From contig CM022672.1 of assembly GCA_012295275.1 (NCBI GenBank), positions 9,177,904 through 9,241,903 of the forward strand: DNA of 64,000 nucleotides, given 5' to 3'. The DNA is from Chrysomallon squamiferum. Lineage: Eukaryota; Mollusca; Gastropoda; Neomphalida; Peltospiridae. How positions within the stretch are numbered: the stretch's first letter is position 1; every line of letters starts with the position of its first letter. A program made the position numbers and the translations under genes. The notes below the pieces were generated by a model that saw only the letters and a list, made by a program, of their open reading frames with translations, did not search any database and had not been told where the DNA came from. This document shows positions 28,031 to 40,923 of the stretch, one piece after another.

Positions 28031-28380
28031 ATTTCTATTTTAAACAAACACGCTAGAGTAATCGGAAATTGGCGGAACCGAAATTCGACCAATAATTTCA
28101 CGGACGACTCAAAACGTGGCAGAGAACACATGTCGCGGAGTGAAAGAACGATAACTCTTCGGACGATTTATCTCCCTCGGCGTGGGTGTGACGATATTGA
28201 TTTTGACGGCGCGTGGAGACAGTTGTCTCCCTTCATTTCGATGGCAAATCTATCCGCCATTAGAAACATAACTTCGTAATGGGTGCCATGCCGCCGTGTC
28301 CGTCAGTCGTGATGTTTGAGCGTGTTCGTTTGACCGCCGGCACGTCGTGTTGTATTCGGTTTGATCTTTTTATCTCAGCG
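28031..28380. promoter_or_regulatory. GC-balanced non-coding island
   Basis: About 350 bases with unusually many CpG words (cggaac, cggacg, gtcgcgg, cggcgcgtgg), ending at a poly-T run (28385-28400). A 90-codon + frame starts in it but runs through the poly-T and has no known domain. Candidate regulatory element or distal promoter. Confidence 0.33.
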
Positions 28381-28548
28381 ATCTTTTTTTTTTTTTTTTT
28401 GTGGGCAGAAAGAACATTCAATACTTATTACTATGTTTTGATATGTCTGCTTTGGTGGAATGGGGATTTGAAAAGTGGGAACGGAATTAAACGAACCAGG
28501 CGCGGAACCAGAATAATGGAAACGGGTTTGTCATTGCTGAGAACTCAA

Positions 28549-28587
<39 letters not shown>

Positions 28588-29490
28588 AAAAATAAAGAAA
28601 AAAAAAATTAAAAAAAAAAAGAAGAAAAACAGAAAAAAGAAGATTAAGAATGTTTGTGTGTTGATTCATGTTTTCGGTTCATGAATGCCTGTATTTAACT
28701 TTCTTGTTAAGAGCCTTCGTTGTTATTTTATAGAATATTTTATTAAAAGTAATTCTGATCGAATAAAGCATTTTTAATTCATTTTATTTACTTAATTATT
28801 TAGTTCACTGGCCAAAAGATTTTTTTTTTTTCTTTTTCTTTTTCAATATCCATACCAGTCAGGAAATTATAAGAAACAACGAAAATGACTTACTTTTACA
28901 GATGTGATTTTTATTCTTGTTAGAAATTACATATTTATTATATACATAAAAAAAGAAGAAGAAAAAAAAAGAACCACCACCAACCAAAAAAAAAAAAAAA
29001 AAAAAAACTACAAAAAAAAAATCTACAACAAAAAACAACAAAAACAACAACACATAAAAAAATAATATTAATAATAACAACAACAACTACTATTTCCACT
29101 ACGACTACAGCTGCAAATACCATTACTCTGTCTACCACGACCAGTAAAACTAACATTACTGCCACAACCGCCATTACTATTGCTTCTATAATAAATATAT
29201 TACTACTACTGTTTTGCTGCTGCAGCTACTACAATAATGTCTACTACTGTAGCTTTTATTATAATTTCTACCACTGCTGCCACCACAACTACTTTTACTT
29301 TTACTACAACTAGTACCACCACTATTACTACTACTACTACTACCTGCTCCTGCTGCTGTTTTTATTGTTGTTGTTGTTGTTTTTTTTGTTGTTGTTAAAT
29401 TTATTATTATTATTATTATTATTATACTTGAGCACTGACTTATAAGTACGTCTATGCTGCCTACTACTGAATTACAAAAGACATACATTA
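28381..29490. other. Poly-A and trinucleotide field
   Basis: Long A-rich runs (28552-28640, 28950-29060), ACT/ACC-type trinucleotides (29085-29345), GTT and ATT runs to 29424. Frames here are low complexity on both strands. Confidence 0.7.
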
Positions 29491-29960
29491 TTAAAATATT
29501 TGACAGATTATTCCATAGACACGGAGTTCACACAAATATTTGCGCAAAGCCTGGATGGAAGCGCTTTTCAAAATGTAATTAGCATTCGGCTGTGTCTTTT
29601 CCTGATTGACAGGCGATGTGTGGAACGTCTGGGTAAAATGGGGAGAAAAAAAAAATGAGACGAAAAACTCAGCGCTCAAGAAAAACAGGTGTATTGTCGC
29701 GCTTCGCTGCAAGAGGAAGGTCTCTGGGAGAGTTTTTTCCCGTGTTAAACAAGCTGGGTTCATTTCTCAAATAACCACAACAAGTGTAGCGATCACCGAG
29801 CCTTCTATGTGTGAATTATGGCAATAGAAACAAGTGTATCGTAACATAAGCAACACAGCAAGACAACAGGTGAGGTTGATAAATTACCGCTTCAAAGTGT
29901 TGCAGAACTTCGCCGTCATATACATCACGACGTTTAATGGTTTTATCATAAAACAAAATG
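29491..29960. promoter_or_regulatory. Complex non-coding island
   Basis: About 470 bases of repeat-free sequence with overlapping frames of 73 (+) and 90 (-) codons, neither recognisable nor flanked by clear splice sites. Candidate conserved non-coding DNA. Confidence 0.25.
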
Positions 29961-30516
29961 CTTTACAGCACAATATATAGAACCTTTGCGATTTGGGATA
30001 ATTTTCCAAAAAGGTTTCTGATAAACTGTTTTTTTTTTTTTCTTAAATCTGTCTACTAGCAGCTGTTTGTTTCAATTTGTGATAGTTGATTAACAGTGCA
30101 TGTAATAAGAGAATTCTGAAGAAAATCAAATACATATTATTTTTTTTTGTAAGAAAAATAAGAAAAAAAAAACAGGTATTGAATAAAATATATCTATATA
30201 TCTTCCGTTGATAATTATCAAGATCTAAAAGAAATGATAAGAGTGTTCTATTGCAGTCTCATTGGTTATTATCTTCAAAAGCAAGTACTAAGCAAAACTA
30301 AACCAGCTCACCTGCAACACAGGATATCCGGTGCATACGAGTCTCATAAAATTACTTCATGTAATTATATAATAGATATTACAACTGACGTTTGTACAGC
30401 TATTTTATTCTGCTCATATCATATATTAATGTTATAGAAGAAGTGAAAAAACATAAATTATCACCAAGCTCTGAATAATTGTTAGAATCACTATTATCCT
30501 ATTATATTGTAATCGT

Positions 30517-30614
30517 TGCTTCTGTATTTCAATTTTTTTTTTTAATTATAATTATTATTGTTATTGTTATTATTATTATTACTATTATTATTATTATTAA
30601 TAATTTTCTTTTCA

Positions 30615-30692
<78 letters not shown>

Positions 30693-30762
30693 CTCTCTCA
30701 TTATGACTCATTATGAGTCTAGTTCTTTATTTCAGTTTGATTTAAAAGTTTAATAATTTGTA
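30517..30762. repeat. CT-array-bearing dispersed repeat, copy 2
   Basis: Same orientation as the copy at 27639-28030, about 2.9 kb away, with a shorter CT array (about 75 bases) and matching flanks on both sides. Confidence 0.8.
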
Positions 30763-31877
30763 TATTATATATTTAGCGCTGTTGCAGATACGTATGGACA
30801 ACATGTGCAGGTCATTGAAGTGTTTTCATTTATTAATGTTTTTGCTTTCTGTTCAGAAAAGTTACTTCTTGTAACAATAACCTTGCTTATGCAAGAAAAA
30901 CAAGAAGAAGAAGAAGAAGAAGAAGAAGAAAATAAAGAAGAATACAAAAGTTGAAAACTAGAACGAATACGAGAAAAAAAATTAAGAATAGAAAGATAAT
31001 AATAATAAGAAACAAACAAAAACGAAAAAGAGAAAATTTGAACAGAAAGACAGAAGAAAGAAAAAAGAAACAATTAATAATAATAATAATAATAATATAA
31101 AGAGTAGTAGTAGTAGTAATAGTAGTAGTAATAATAATAATAATAACAAAAACAAAAACAACAAAAAAGTAAGATTATTGTGAAACATGAAAGAACGAAA
31201 GATTGAAAGAAAGAAATACAATCAAAAATAAATTGATAATGATAAAAACGAAAGATAAGAATAAATATATAAAATAAATGTAAAAAAAAAAAAACCCTAC
31301 ACACAAAGAAAAAGAAGAAAAAAAATAAATAAAAGAAAATAAATAAACAAAAAAAACGTCTGTTTTTATTACATCGCGTATTTCTCTGAATGCGCTTTAG
31401 TTTATTGGTCTGTGCGCGACTTTTTATACATAAACAAAATTTATTATGTCGTAGATGGAAACTGGATTCAGTAATGTTGGAGGCTTTCTTTGTTTCAGTG
31501 CTTGCTTGTTTATAGTTGGGTGTGTCTTACAGGTTATTGTTAATAAAATCTATTTATTTATTTATATATTTACTTGTTGTTGGGGGATATTTAGATCATG
31601 TTTTTTCAACATAAGTGTGGCATTTCGTTTTATGTATATACTTTTCGACAGTCTTGCAGTATATACATATATTATATACATACACACACTTATATACCTA
31701 CATACATACATACACACATAAATACAAACATAGACGCATAGTTACCTAAATATACACACATAAATACTTTCGTTTATGCATAAATCTATCCATTCATTCA
31801 TCCCAGCTTATAAGTTACTTAGAACAATTATAAAAGACAGTTATTTAACTGCTATTTTTGTTGTCATTACTTACTAA

Positions 31878-31912
<35 letters not shown>

Positions 31913-32778
31913 AAACATAAAACACTGTTTTCTTTCCATGTACTGATATTATGGTGTAAGCGACATTAACACGCGATATTAAAGATAGCGATATTTCACG
32001 GTGGTTGACGAAAATATTTGCCATCACTGCTAATTGGTTATCCGAGATGCACGTACAACATACCGACGTCACTCACAGACCTTATGTACCATATTGTTGC
32101 TACATTTCGCTTACATTCACAATTATACAATAACACGATCTATTCACGAAAATACGTGAACATTGTAAATGTGATAACGTGTCAAAACGAGGCTGTCAGA
32201 AGTCATTTCTTTAATAGCTAACTCCAGTTGACGAAGAAAAAAGACTGATCTGAAGCTTCGTTTTGCCGAAAGACGACAAAATATTCTTCGAATGCTAATT
32301 TGTTCATTTACTAACTAGATAGTGTTAAGTTTAAAAAAAAAAAAAAAAATAAATAAAAATAATGATAATAATAATAAAATAAATAAATTAAATTAAATTA
32401 AAATATCACAAAACACATACAAAAAAAAAAAAACAAACAATAAACAAACCAAACAAAACAAAAGAACAACTAAAAAAACAAAAACAAAAACAGAACAAAA
32501 ACAAATAAAACCCTCAAAAAGTTAATCAGCATAAAAAAAAAATAAATAAAATAAAATAAAAGAATAAAAATAAAAATCGCAAACAAATAAAAGAAAAGAA
32601 AACCCTACGCTGTTTATTTATTTCATTTTATTTCATTTTATCCCATTTTAAATATTTTTTTATTTTTCAGTTATCAAATAGTAATGGAAGTGTGCGAGTT
32701 TCCGACGAGACAAGAAAATAACGAGAGTCTAACCACATATTAAGTTTAAACGAGTCTCTGTGATGCACTGCATTATTA

Positions 32779-32780
<2 letters not shown>

Positions 32781-32840
<60 letters not shown>
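32781..32840. repeat. AC dinucleotide array
   Basis: Sixty bases of uninterrupted AC. Confidence 0.97.
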
Positions 32841-32843
<3 letters not shown>

Positions 32844-33164
32844 TACATGTAAATAAATCATCGTCGTCATCATAATTTTATTATCATTATCATCATCACC
32901 ATAACTGTTGTTGTTGTTTTTGTTGTTGTTGCTGTAGTTATTGTTGTTGCTGTTGTTACTGTTGCTATTGCATTGCTGGTACTGCATCAATTATCAGTTA
33001 TTATTATTGTTATCATTATTCTTGCTACTGATTCTGTTATTATTACTGTTGTTTTTATTATTATTTCTGTCACCTCTGCTAGAATTCTTCATGTATATCT
33101 GCGGTTTAGGCGTCTTCGTCTTACTTCAGAATCCGAGCTTAGTTCTGTAAAATTTGGGGCATTG

Positions 33165-33440
33165 CAGTAAAATTACTCTCCATCATGGTATTATAAGCAA
33201 GAGGCGAATTCTTTCAATTTGTTCCACGCAATGCAATAAATACATTAGAAAGGCGACAGGTGCACAGTTCCGCCACATTACAAGCTGAAAATGTCCTGGT
33301 TCGCTGATGCTAATGAAAAACTTGTTATCATTTGCTGAATTAACGACTTTACCAATAAATCTGAATGGCCGTGCCCGCGTCGACGATAACATCGCCCTCA
33401 ACAACTGCGCGCATTAATTCGAGCAGCTTTCATGTTAAAG
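33165..33440. promoter_or_regulatory. Complex non-coding island
   Basis: About 275 bases, repeat-free, GC-balanced, with homeodomain-type sites (gctaatgaaa, gaattaacga, gcattaattc). Bordered on both sides by low-complexity DNA. Candidate enhancer. Confidence 0.35.
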
Positions 33441-33749
33441 TGTTTTATCGAATTAAGAAGAAGAAGAGGAAAAAAGAGCAACCTTAATTTCTCGGTTGAA
33501 GACGTACAGATTTATTTATTGATCTTTATCGAGTTTTATTCTTCTCCAGTTATCTCTAACCTACTGGGTGGAATTGGCACAACCGTCAATTTCCAGCTTT
33601 TAGTATCGTTTGGTTCCACAGATTCTGAAGGATTTTTTTTCCTTTTATGTCGTTGTTTTTTGAGGGTTTGTTTTTTTTTTTTGTTTTTGTTTTTGTTTTT
33701 CTTTTTTTATTGTATTCTCATTTTATTTCTTGTATTATTATTTTTTTTC

Positions 33750-33792
<43 letters not shown>

Positions 33793-34052
33793 TTTTGTAT
33801 ATTTGATACAATTTTGAAAATTTATTTTTATCTAATTTCTTTCTTTTTTCTTCTTTTTTTCTTTTTTTTCTTCTCTATTTCATTATTAATTGTTCGGAAT
33901 TTCATTGTTTATTTATTTATTCATTTATTTATTTATTTGTTTATTATTATTATTTTTTTTAGTTTTTATTTATTTATTTCTATCTGTTCATGAGTCAGTG
34001 TGAGTTTGTGTATATTTGTATGTTTTAAATTATGTAATTACTGGCTGAACAT

Positions 34053-34110
<58 letters not shown>

Positions 34111-34249
34111 CAGAAATCTCAGCAGTATTTCATTTTAATTTATTTTTTATATCAAAGAGATTTTTTAGTTAGGTAATTACGATATGCTTTCCAATTATAA
34201 TTCTACATAAATTGCAACGATTGCGTGATTTCAGGTAGTTAATTTTTAT
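33441..34249. other. T-rich simple-repeat field
   Basis: T-rich low complexity, a TTTA array (33749-33796), more TTTA/TTC runs (33840-33980) and a GT array (34055-34109). Confidence 0.75.
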
Positions 34250-34860
34250 ACTTCACAAAAAGATTCAAAGTCTTCGTCTCTGGAGATTAATAATTAGGCT
34301 TTAATCAAAGGGAAATAACTCTTCCATGGACATTAATATTTTATCTTATTCTTTAATGGATTAACGTTTATCACAAACGTAATTTTAGTTTTCTGCCAGT
34401 TTCACAATCATCTGTAGTTGTAGTTCCTGAGAATGAAGCGTTTATTATGATGAGTTTTATTAGTTTTATTTGTTAAAAAATGTTGACTTTGGAGACCGCA
34501 CCATCAAGAGGAGCTGCAAATGCTAAAAACCTGTCTATATCATTAACATTTCATAGCATGCAAATTGTTGATAATTTTTCATCGCATTCTCCAGGGATAC
34601 CATCAAAGTCACAATCGGGCGTCGAGAAAAACAACAAGAGATAAGTCAGACTAGTCGATGCGAAAAAAATGCAAAGATATTGGTGTTAATCACTCGCGGC
34701 GGAGTAATTAACGTCAAGAAAGATGTGAAAAATCCGGACGTGTGTTTGTTTTATCGGGCCTTTAACGGCTGCGTTAAGGCCGAGTGAGGGGCAGATTGGA
34801 AACCAGATGTTTTTCAACGTTTTGTCGGATAATTTCAACTTTCTGTCAACACCTACTCAA
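34250..34860. promoter_or_regulatory. Complex non-coding island before a poly-T run
   Basis: About 600 bases with TAATTA-type sites (gattaataattaggct near 34286, ggagtaattaacgtc near 34701) and CpG words (actcgcggcgg), ending at a 45-base poly-T (34881-34925). No recognisable protein. Candidate enhancer. Confidence 0.33.
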
Positions 34861-34878
34861 TATTTCTACATTTTCGTT

Positions 34879-34880
<2 letters not shown>

Positions 34881-34925
<45 letters not shown>
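34881..34925. repeat. Poly-T run
   Basis: Forty-five consecutive T. It could be the reverse complement of an old retroposed poly-A tail, but no source gene is visible. Confidence 0.95.
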
Positions 34926-35159
34926 CTTCTTCTCCTTTCTCCACTTTCTGGAGAAGAGATTGCATTGGCCACCCAGCCGGTGCGCGCGCGCGTGAAATGG
35001 CCCGGATGGTGAAAGGAACACGCAGATTTACAGGGTTAACTTTTACCCATTTAGATAGAGAGCGAAGATAAATGTACAGAGGTTGCAGCAAACAGTTTTC
35101 TTTCAACTTTAATTTCCAAAACATTTTGGTATTTTCAGCCACATCTATGTAAACACGCA
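34926..35159. other. Short unique segment
   Basis: Contains a tgcgcgcgcgcg run (34981-34992) and otherwise unremarkable sequence. Confidence 0.5.
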
Positions 35160-35530
35160 TTTATTATGTTGTAAAATATACGCTGGCGATTAACGAGCCG
35201 TGTTAAGGTAAATACAGAATGACAGCGAAAACCGTAACTCTGGTCGGCAGAATATTAAAGTCAACATAACTAATTTTACATTCCATCAGTGTATATGCTT
35301 GTTTACAGTTCAAAACATCAATTTACAGCCGTATGATTGATAAATGTGCCGTGCAAAAAGATTGTCAAAACGCTTTTGCAGGCTGGAATAACATGTATCT
35401 ATGGTTTTCAGTTTTTGTTTTCATTTCCGACGCGGCAGACACGCTCAATCTGCGCAGACTTTTTGTGATGATCCGTGAATAAGTATCGACTGTGGCACTT
35501 ATTAATTAGATTTGTGGCGAAATGCAAATA
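35160..35530. promoter_or_regulatory. Complex non-coding island
   Basis: About 370 repeat-free bases with TTAATTAG (35502-35509) and other ATTA-type words. No frame of note. Candidate enhancer. Confidence 0.33.
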
Positions 35531-35677
35531 CAGCATCAACCGCAAAAACTGAGAAAATTAATCATTAAAAACTTTATTATTATTAATGTTCTTGTTGCTA
35601 ATGTTTTTTGGTTATTATTGTTTTTGTTTTTTATTGTTATTGTTAATATTATTATAATTATTATTATTATCATTATC

Positions 35678-35713
<36 letters not shown>

Positions 35714-36311
35714 GTTATTATATGCATATATCTTATATATTTTTTTATATTGTGTAATATCATTTTATTTATTTATTCATTGATGTATTAATTAATTAGT
35801 TAATTAGTTTTATTGTTATCAGTTTAGTTACTATTTTATACTAAACTAAAAGGAGAGGGGGCGGTGAAGAAGAAAGATAAAAACGAAAAGCGAATAACAC
35901 TACAAATAATATTAATTTCAGAACAATTTGTTGAAATACTAAGATACTGTTCTTATGTCGACACATTGTCTAAATTGGTGCTAATATATTTGTCAAACGA
36001 TTTCGTAATACAAGAATACAATATAATAAATAATTAAAAATAATAATAAATCAAAAATCAAACATAAAAAAAAAAATTAAAAATCAAAATTAAAATTTAA
36101 AAAAAATCAAAATAAATAAATGCATATATAAATACATAAATCTTCTCCATTCTCAAAGGCATGGTTAAAAAAATAAGTAGGTAAGTAAGTCAGTAAGTAA
36201 GTAAATAAATAAATAAATAATGAACAAATGAAAAAAAATAAAACGTTCTTGTTCTTTCTATCACACTAATGCTGATAATATATGTATATATGTATATATA
36301 TATAAATTTCA

Positions 36312-36343
<32 letters not shown>

Positions 36344-36369
36344 TCTAAGATCAGTTAAATATGATTTTA
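35531..36369. other. ATT and A/T-rich field
   Basis: ATT array (35640-35720), AT-rich low complexity, AGTA tetramers (36176-36206), AAAT (36204-36222) and poly-T (36311-36334). Confidence 0.7.
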
Positions 36370-36660
36370 GGCAAAATTAATAAATATTTTCCACAATCAT
36401 CATTTCAGTGTAAAGATAAGAGGCCTTCGGATCCACTTTCAGTCATTATGACGTCATATAAAAATCCAGTTTCAGCCGATGCCCCTTGATAAGTTTGCTT
36501 TCCTGTTTGTGAAAAGGTGCCTGCAAAAAGAATACTTGCTGTTAAAAAAAGAGTACCCTATAGCGTGGCGGAAGTGAGTTTCAATGTAAAGCGGGCGCAA
36601 TTATAAAATCTTAGATTCCTAATGTTCCGACTGCTTTGTTAAATAAAATATTTCGTCAAA
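36370..36660. promoter_or_regulatory. Complex island with a perfect CRE palindrome
   Basis: About 290 repeat-free bases containing TGACGTCA at 36449-36456, the full CREB/ATF site, and GATAAG words nearby. Candidate regulatory element; no coding frame. Confidence 0.35.
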
Positions 36661-37121
36661 AATGAATTTATCGAATTATGTATTACGAAAGGGCGTGTGC
36701 GCGCCTGTGTATTTACATGTCTGCATGTTTATATATCTATCAAATAAATTATATTTAAAGGGAAAAAATTGGTTATTTCAGTGAAAATGAAATGCAAAAT
36801 AATGATTAGTACAAAAAGTCCTATAAGGTCGAGTTAACAGTTCAGATTACTTCAGTTCGATGATTTATAATAAAAAGAAAGACGAGATAAAAATTATGAA
36901 ATTTTAGAAAAATGTGCTTGCACCTTTAATGTCTTCTCCTACAAAAACAGTTGATACTACCTCATGTATTACTATTTAAACTACTGATAAACCAAAATCC
37001 CTCCAAAGAATTATGGAAATAATAAAAACTCTCTAAAAATCCGAATCAGGGCATGTAATGAAAATAATGATGATTGCCAAATGATCAGTGAATGTCAAAA
37101 CAACAACAACTGTATTAACAT

Positions 37122-37370
37122 TAATAATAATAATAATAATTATAAAAATAAAAAGAAGAAGAAGAAGAAGAAGAAGAAAAAGAGGAAGAAAAAAAGAAGA
37201 AGAAGAAGAAGAAGAAGAAGAAGAAGAAGACGAAGGTGAAAAAGAAGAGAAACAATATAAATCAAATAATAATCAAATTAATTCTAATGATATTAACAAG
37301 AACAACAAGAACAAAAGCTACATAAACAGAAAGACAAATTACCCCAATCACAATTAAAGGTAAAATAATA
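37122..37370. repeat. AAT/AAG compound dispersed repeat, copy 1
   Basis: AAT block, then AAG block (37154-37230), then about 100 bases of unique sequence (including acaaaagctacataaacag and ccaatcacaattaaagg) that recurs at 41578-41798 in the same order and orientation. Confidence 0.85.
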
Positions 37371-37406
37371 ACCATACTTTAAAACTGATCTTCCTAATCT
37401 TGTATA

Positions 37407-37436
37407 TGATTACATAAGATTTATCTTATGTAATCA
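37407..37436. repeat. Perfect hairpin, 13-bp arms and 4-base loop
   Basis: Arms tgattacataaga (37407-37419) and tcttatgtaatca (37424-37436) are exact complements around TTTA. An outer pair aaactgat (37382-37389) and atcagttt (37433-37440) offers an alternative pairing. Confidence 0.85.
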
Positions 37437-38624
37437 GTTTCTACAGTTCTCAAACAAAACAGTTCTAACAGTGGAGTCGTGTATCAAAGCCTTATTTTTG
37501 ATTCAGTCTGTGTTGCACTGCTCTGAATTAATCAGTCATTAATTTTAAAAATAGAGGCTTTTAACCTACACGTTTATATTTACGAATCTGATTCCGGGTG
37601 TCTCGTAAAATGTCTGTTTATTATTCTGTTCATATTGATCCATCTTAAAGTACATGTATTATGTTACAAAAGCAATTATTCAAAAGAGGTTCTAGATGTT
37701 TATTTACACAACTGCTATTACAACTATTCCACTGCTATTACTGTTACGACAACGTCTATCATAATATTGCTACTACTAGCATAATACTAATGCTACTGCT
37801 ACTTTTATTATTCCTTCAATACTATTATTAATACAGCTATTTCTACTGCTATTAGTTCTAATACTACTACTACTACCATTACAGCTTCTACCATTCCAAC
37901 CATCACTACTACTACAACTAACACTACTACTACTATTACAATTACAGCTTCTACCATTCCAACCATCACTACTACTACTACTTTTAGTACTTACTACTAC
38001 GATAACTACTACTGTTACCAGAGCTACCACCACCACCATCACTACTACTATTACTACTACTACTACTTCTAGGGAATAGCACTACGCATAATATCGCATA
38101 CTACGTGACTTGGTATTATCAAAGAGACGTTTCTTTCTGTTTCCCTTCACACTGAAATGACCTATTATGGATTTGAATGTCATTTATTGTGATTAGAAAC
38201 AAGGCCGACTATTGAGTCAGAGCAGGTGTTATTGTAATTACCTTCTCTCACGTAAACGAAATTAATTAATTACCAACTAACACAACAGAGAGTAATCTGC
38301 TTGAGTGATATCACACAGAATCAACCATCACAAAGACATTTTCACTGGTTAGTCTAATGCATGCATGTAATTTTTATTATTATTATTTTTTTTAAATACT
38401 TCATATATACTTTAATATTGTTTGTTCCAACAGTTGTCAGAGACCTAATGGCATCAACAATAGTAATAAGCGACTAGATTCAACATTCTCAGCAGCACAG
38501 TAAAATAATAGTTGTGGTTGTTGATGCTGTTGTTTTAGCACTAGCAATAGTAATAATAGTAGTTGTTGTAGCAGTAGTAGTATGATGTAAAAGTAATAGC
38601 AAAAATGGTAGTGGTAGTAGTAGA

Positions 38625-39345
38625 AGCAGAAATAGTGGTTGTTTTTGTAATAGTAGTAATAACTGTGTTGTTATTGTATTTGTTACTAATAATAATGGTA
38701 ACAGTTGTAACAGTATTACTATTAGTAATGATATTAGTATTTGTATCAATATTAGTATTTGTAGTAGTAGTAGTAGTAACAGTAGTAGTAGCATTAAAAG
38801 TAATAACAGTAGTTGTAGAAGAAGGAAAAGGGGAAGGACGAGGAGTGAGTTGATGGTGTTAATAGCACAAACAACGTCATCATCATCATCAACAACAGCT
38901 AAACAATAACAACAAAAACAACAACAACAACAATAATAATAACTCACTAATAAATAAAACATTACAAAAAATAAACAACAAGAAGTAGAAATAGAAATCG
39001 TGGTTGTAGTACAAGCTGTAGTAGTAGAAGTAGCAATAGTAGTAATTGGTGTTGTTTTAGTGGTTGTAACAGAACTTATAGTTATGGTAACAATAATGAC
39101 AGTATCAATATTAATGGTATTAATATAATATCAGTAGACGTAGCAGCAGTAGCAGTAATATTAATAGCAATAATAGTAGGGGGAGAAGGGGAAGGAAAAG
39201 GAATAAGATGCTAATGATAATAATACAAACATCATCATCATCATAATCAACAACAACAACAACAACAATAATAATAATAATAATAAATCAGTAATAATAA
39301 TAAATAAAAACAAAAAACAAAAATCATTACCAAAAAATTGCAACA
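38625..39345. repeat. Diverged tandem duplication of a trinucleotide-rich unit (about 360 bp)
   Basis: Two successive segments (about 38625-38985 and 38990-39345) share the same order: GTA/GTT-type runs, a purine-rich gaaggggaagg-like block, tcatcatcatcat, an AAC run, an AAT run, then A-rich sequence. Copies are much diverged. Long Val/Leu/Ser-type frames here are low complexity. Confidence 0.6.
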
Positions 39346-39466
39346 ACACAGTTGAAGAAACGCATCAATGAATGACCAATCAATGACTTATTAAGGCTAA
39401 AGATTTCCTCGTTAACACCTTTTTTTTTTTTCTCTTCATTCTAAATACTTGTATTCACTGACACAG

Positions 39467-39700
39467 CCAGCTCGTCGGAACACCTGCTTACAAAAATCAA
39501 TACCGTCAATCAGGAAACACGACGATGTCTGATAAAAGACACTGCACGACAACACGATAAAACGACGCACAGCCTCCACGACTCGGGCAGCGAAGAGGCC
39601 TCGCAGAAAATGAAGTCTCTGGCGAGAATGAGGACGATTTCGGAAGAACAGAGCGACACGAAGAAAAATGGCAAACCCAGTGGACAGACATGGAACAAAG
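39467..39700 (+). CDS. Candidate upstream exon of the filamin-like gene
   Basis: This is a 234-base exon candidate between a poly-T/pyrimidine-led acceptor (ACACAG at 39461-39466) and a textbook donor (AAAG|GTACGT at 39701). One + frame is open throughout and encodes a polar, probably disordered peptide. It begins SSSEHLLTKINT, passes LHDSGSEEASQKMKSLARM and ends GKPSGQTWNK. It enters in phase 1 and exits in phase 1. An internal ATG at 39610 could be the translation start if this is the first coding exon. Local base composition is clearly richer in GC than the AT-rich flanks. The ending W-N-K resembles residues just before a first CH domain in filamins, but no CH1 exon was found downstream. 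Membership of the filamin-like gene is inferred from position and phase. Confidence 0.5.
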
Positions 39701-40923
39701 GTACGTACGTGGGTAGTGAAAACCCTTATGTAACGAAATAGCCGTGACCTAATGTTCCTGTTATGGTTGTTGTTGTTCTTGTCGTTCTCGTGTTGTGTCG
39801 CGTATGTAACATTGATTACCTCGAATGTGGGCGTTGGTCGAAAATTTATGTCATAGTGTCTGACAGAATGGATTTGAGAAACTAGATTTAGAAACAGACA
39901 TTTGTAAGTCTGCATTGAAATTTAAAACACTGTAAGCGAAAGCTTTATGAACTGACTGCAGTCGATAATCACACTGCGGTTAGCGCCAGCTTAGCGCATG
40001 TGAATTCAATAGATTATCTACGTACCGTGTCTTTGACGAATTTCAATATCGGGGTGGGAAAACGACAGAATCAGAATTTCAGGAAATATATATATATAAA
40101 CAAGCTACTTCATTGGTGTGCAAACTTTCTAATATGATGTAATAATGCAATAATGATGGTGATAATGATGTTCATGATGATGATGATGACATAGCTGTGA
40201 AGTATCATCTTTAATTATTATGTTTTTATATAATATGTCCCATTCGATAATAATAAAAAAATAACAAAAATACCCCCCCCCAAACAACCATAAAACAAAA
40301 TAAATAAATAATAATAATACTTTTAATAAATAAAAATTAACAGTTATAAATTAACAGTTTTTAAAACTATTTGACATATTGTTAGTTGCTGAAATTCATC
40401 TTGACACTGTGGTATACTTATATATCAGCTGAATGGATAATTTTTGGATATTTAAAATGAGAGACTATGTTTAGATTCCATTTATATTTGGTTTTATAGA
40501 ATTACACGTTATCCAGTCAACAGTGGTTTTTAATTAACTGTTAGATAAAAACAGCAATGTAGAAATAGACTGTTGCTATTTATATGACTAATATATATAT
40601 ATATTTTTTCTGTCTTTCGCTCTTCATTGGTGAGATTTCTTTCTTTCTTATATATTAAACCAGCGGGCTGTAGCAAGTACTTTATAATTATTCGCACTGC
40701 CGAGATATGGTATGTCCCAGGAGGTTCAGTTTGGTTCAGAACGTCCGGAGTCAAAATGTTCCCACTATTCTGGCCTAGACGTTCCACTGCTCACCGTTCA
40801 AAACTTCAGCTTATACTGTAGAAATAAGTAAATTTAATTCATCATTATTCACTTTTTTCTCTTTCTTTCTTTTTTTTTAAATATTTTTTTTTATTGGTCT
40901 TTGTTTTCATTTTATTTTGACCA

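Larger units (their letters stand above)
29961..33164. other. Intergenic, repeat-rich
   Basis: Includes the second CT-bearing repeat copy (30517-30762), AAG (30903-30930), AAT/AGT runs (31075-31145), A-rich DNA to 31365, AT array (31881-31910), a complex piece at 31940-32300, A-rich DNA (32330-32600), an AC array (32781-32840) and GTT/CTG/ATT trinucleotides (32905-33070). No gene. Confidence 0.6.
36661..38489. other. Intergenic between regulatory islands and the filamin-like gene
   Basis: AT-rich unique DNA, the AAT/AAG compound repeat (37122-37370), the perfect hairpin (37407-37436), ACT-type trinucleotides (37710-38070) and a featureless piece (38070-38480). Confidence 0.6.

Noticed and set aside
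38489-38962. 157-codon Leu/Thr-rich - strand frame
   Set aside because: Composition follows GTA/GTT/AAC trinucleotide runs in a duplicated low-complexity block; no domain or splice support.
39436-39915. 159-codon - strand frame
   Set aside because: It overlaps the + strand exon candidate 39467-39700, which has proper acceptor and donor; the - frame has neither and no recognisable domain.
40627-40821. 64-codon + frame and overlapping 85-codon - frame near 40.7 kb
   Set aside because: Considered as a missing CH1 exon of the filamin-like gene, but neither shows a CH signature or splice sites in matching phase.
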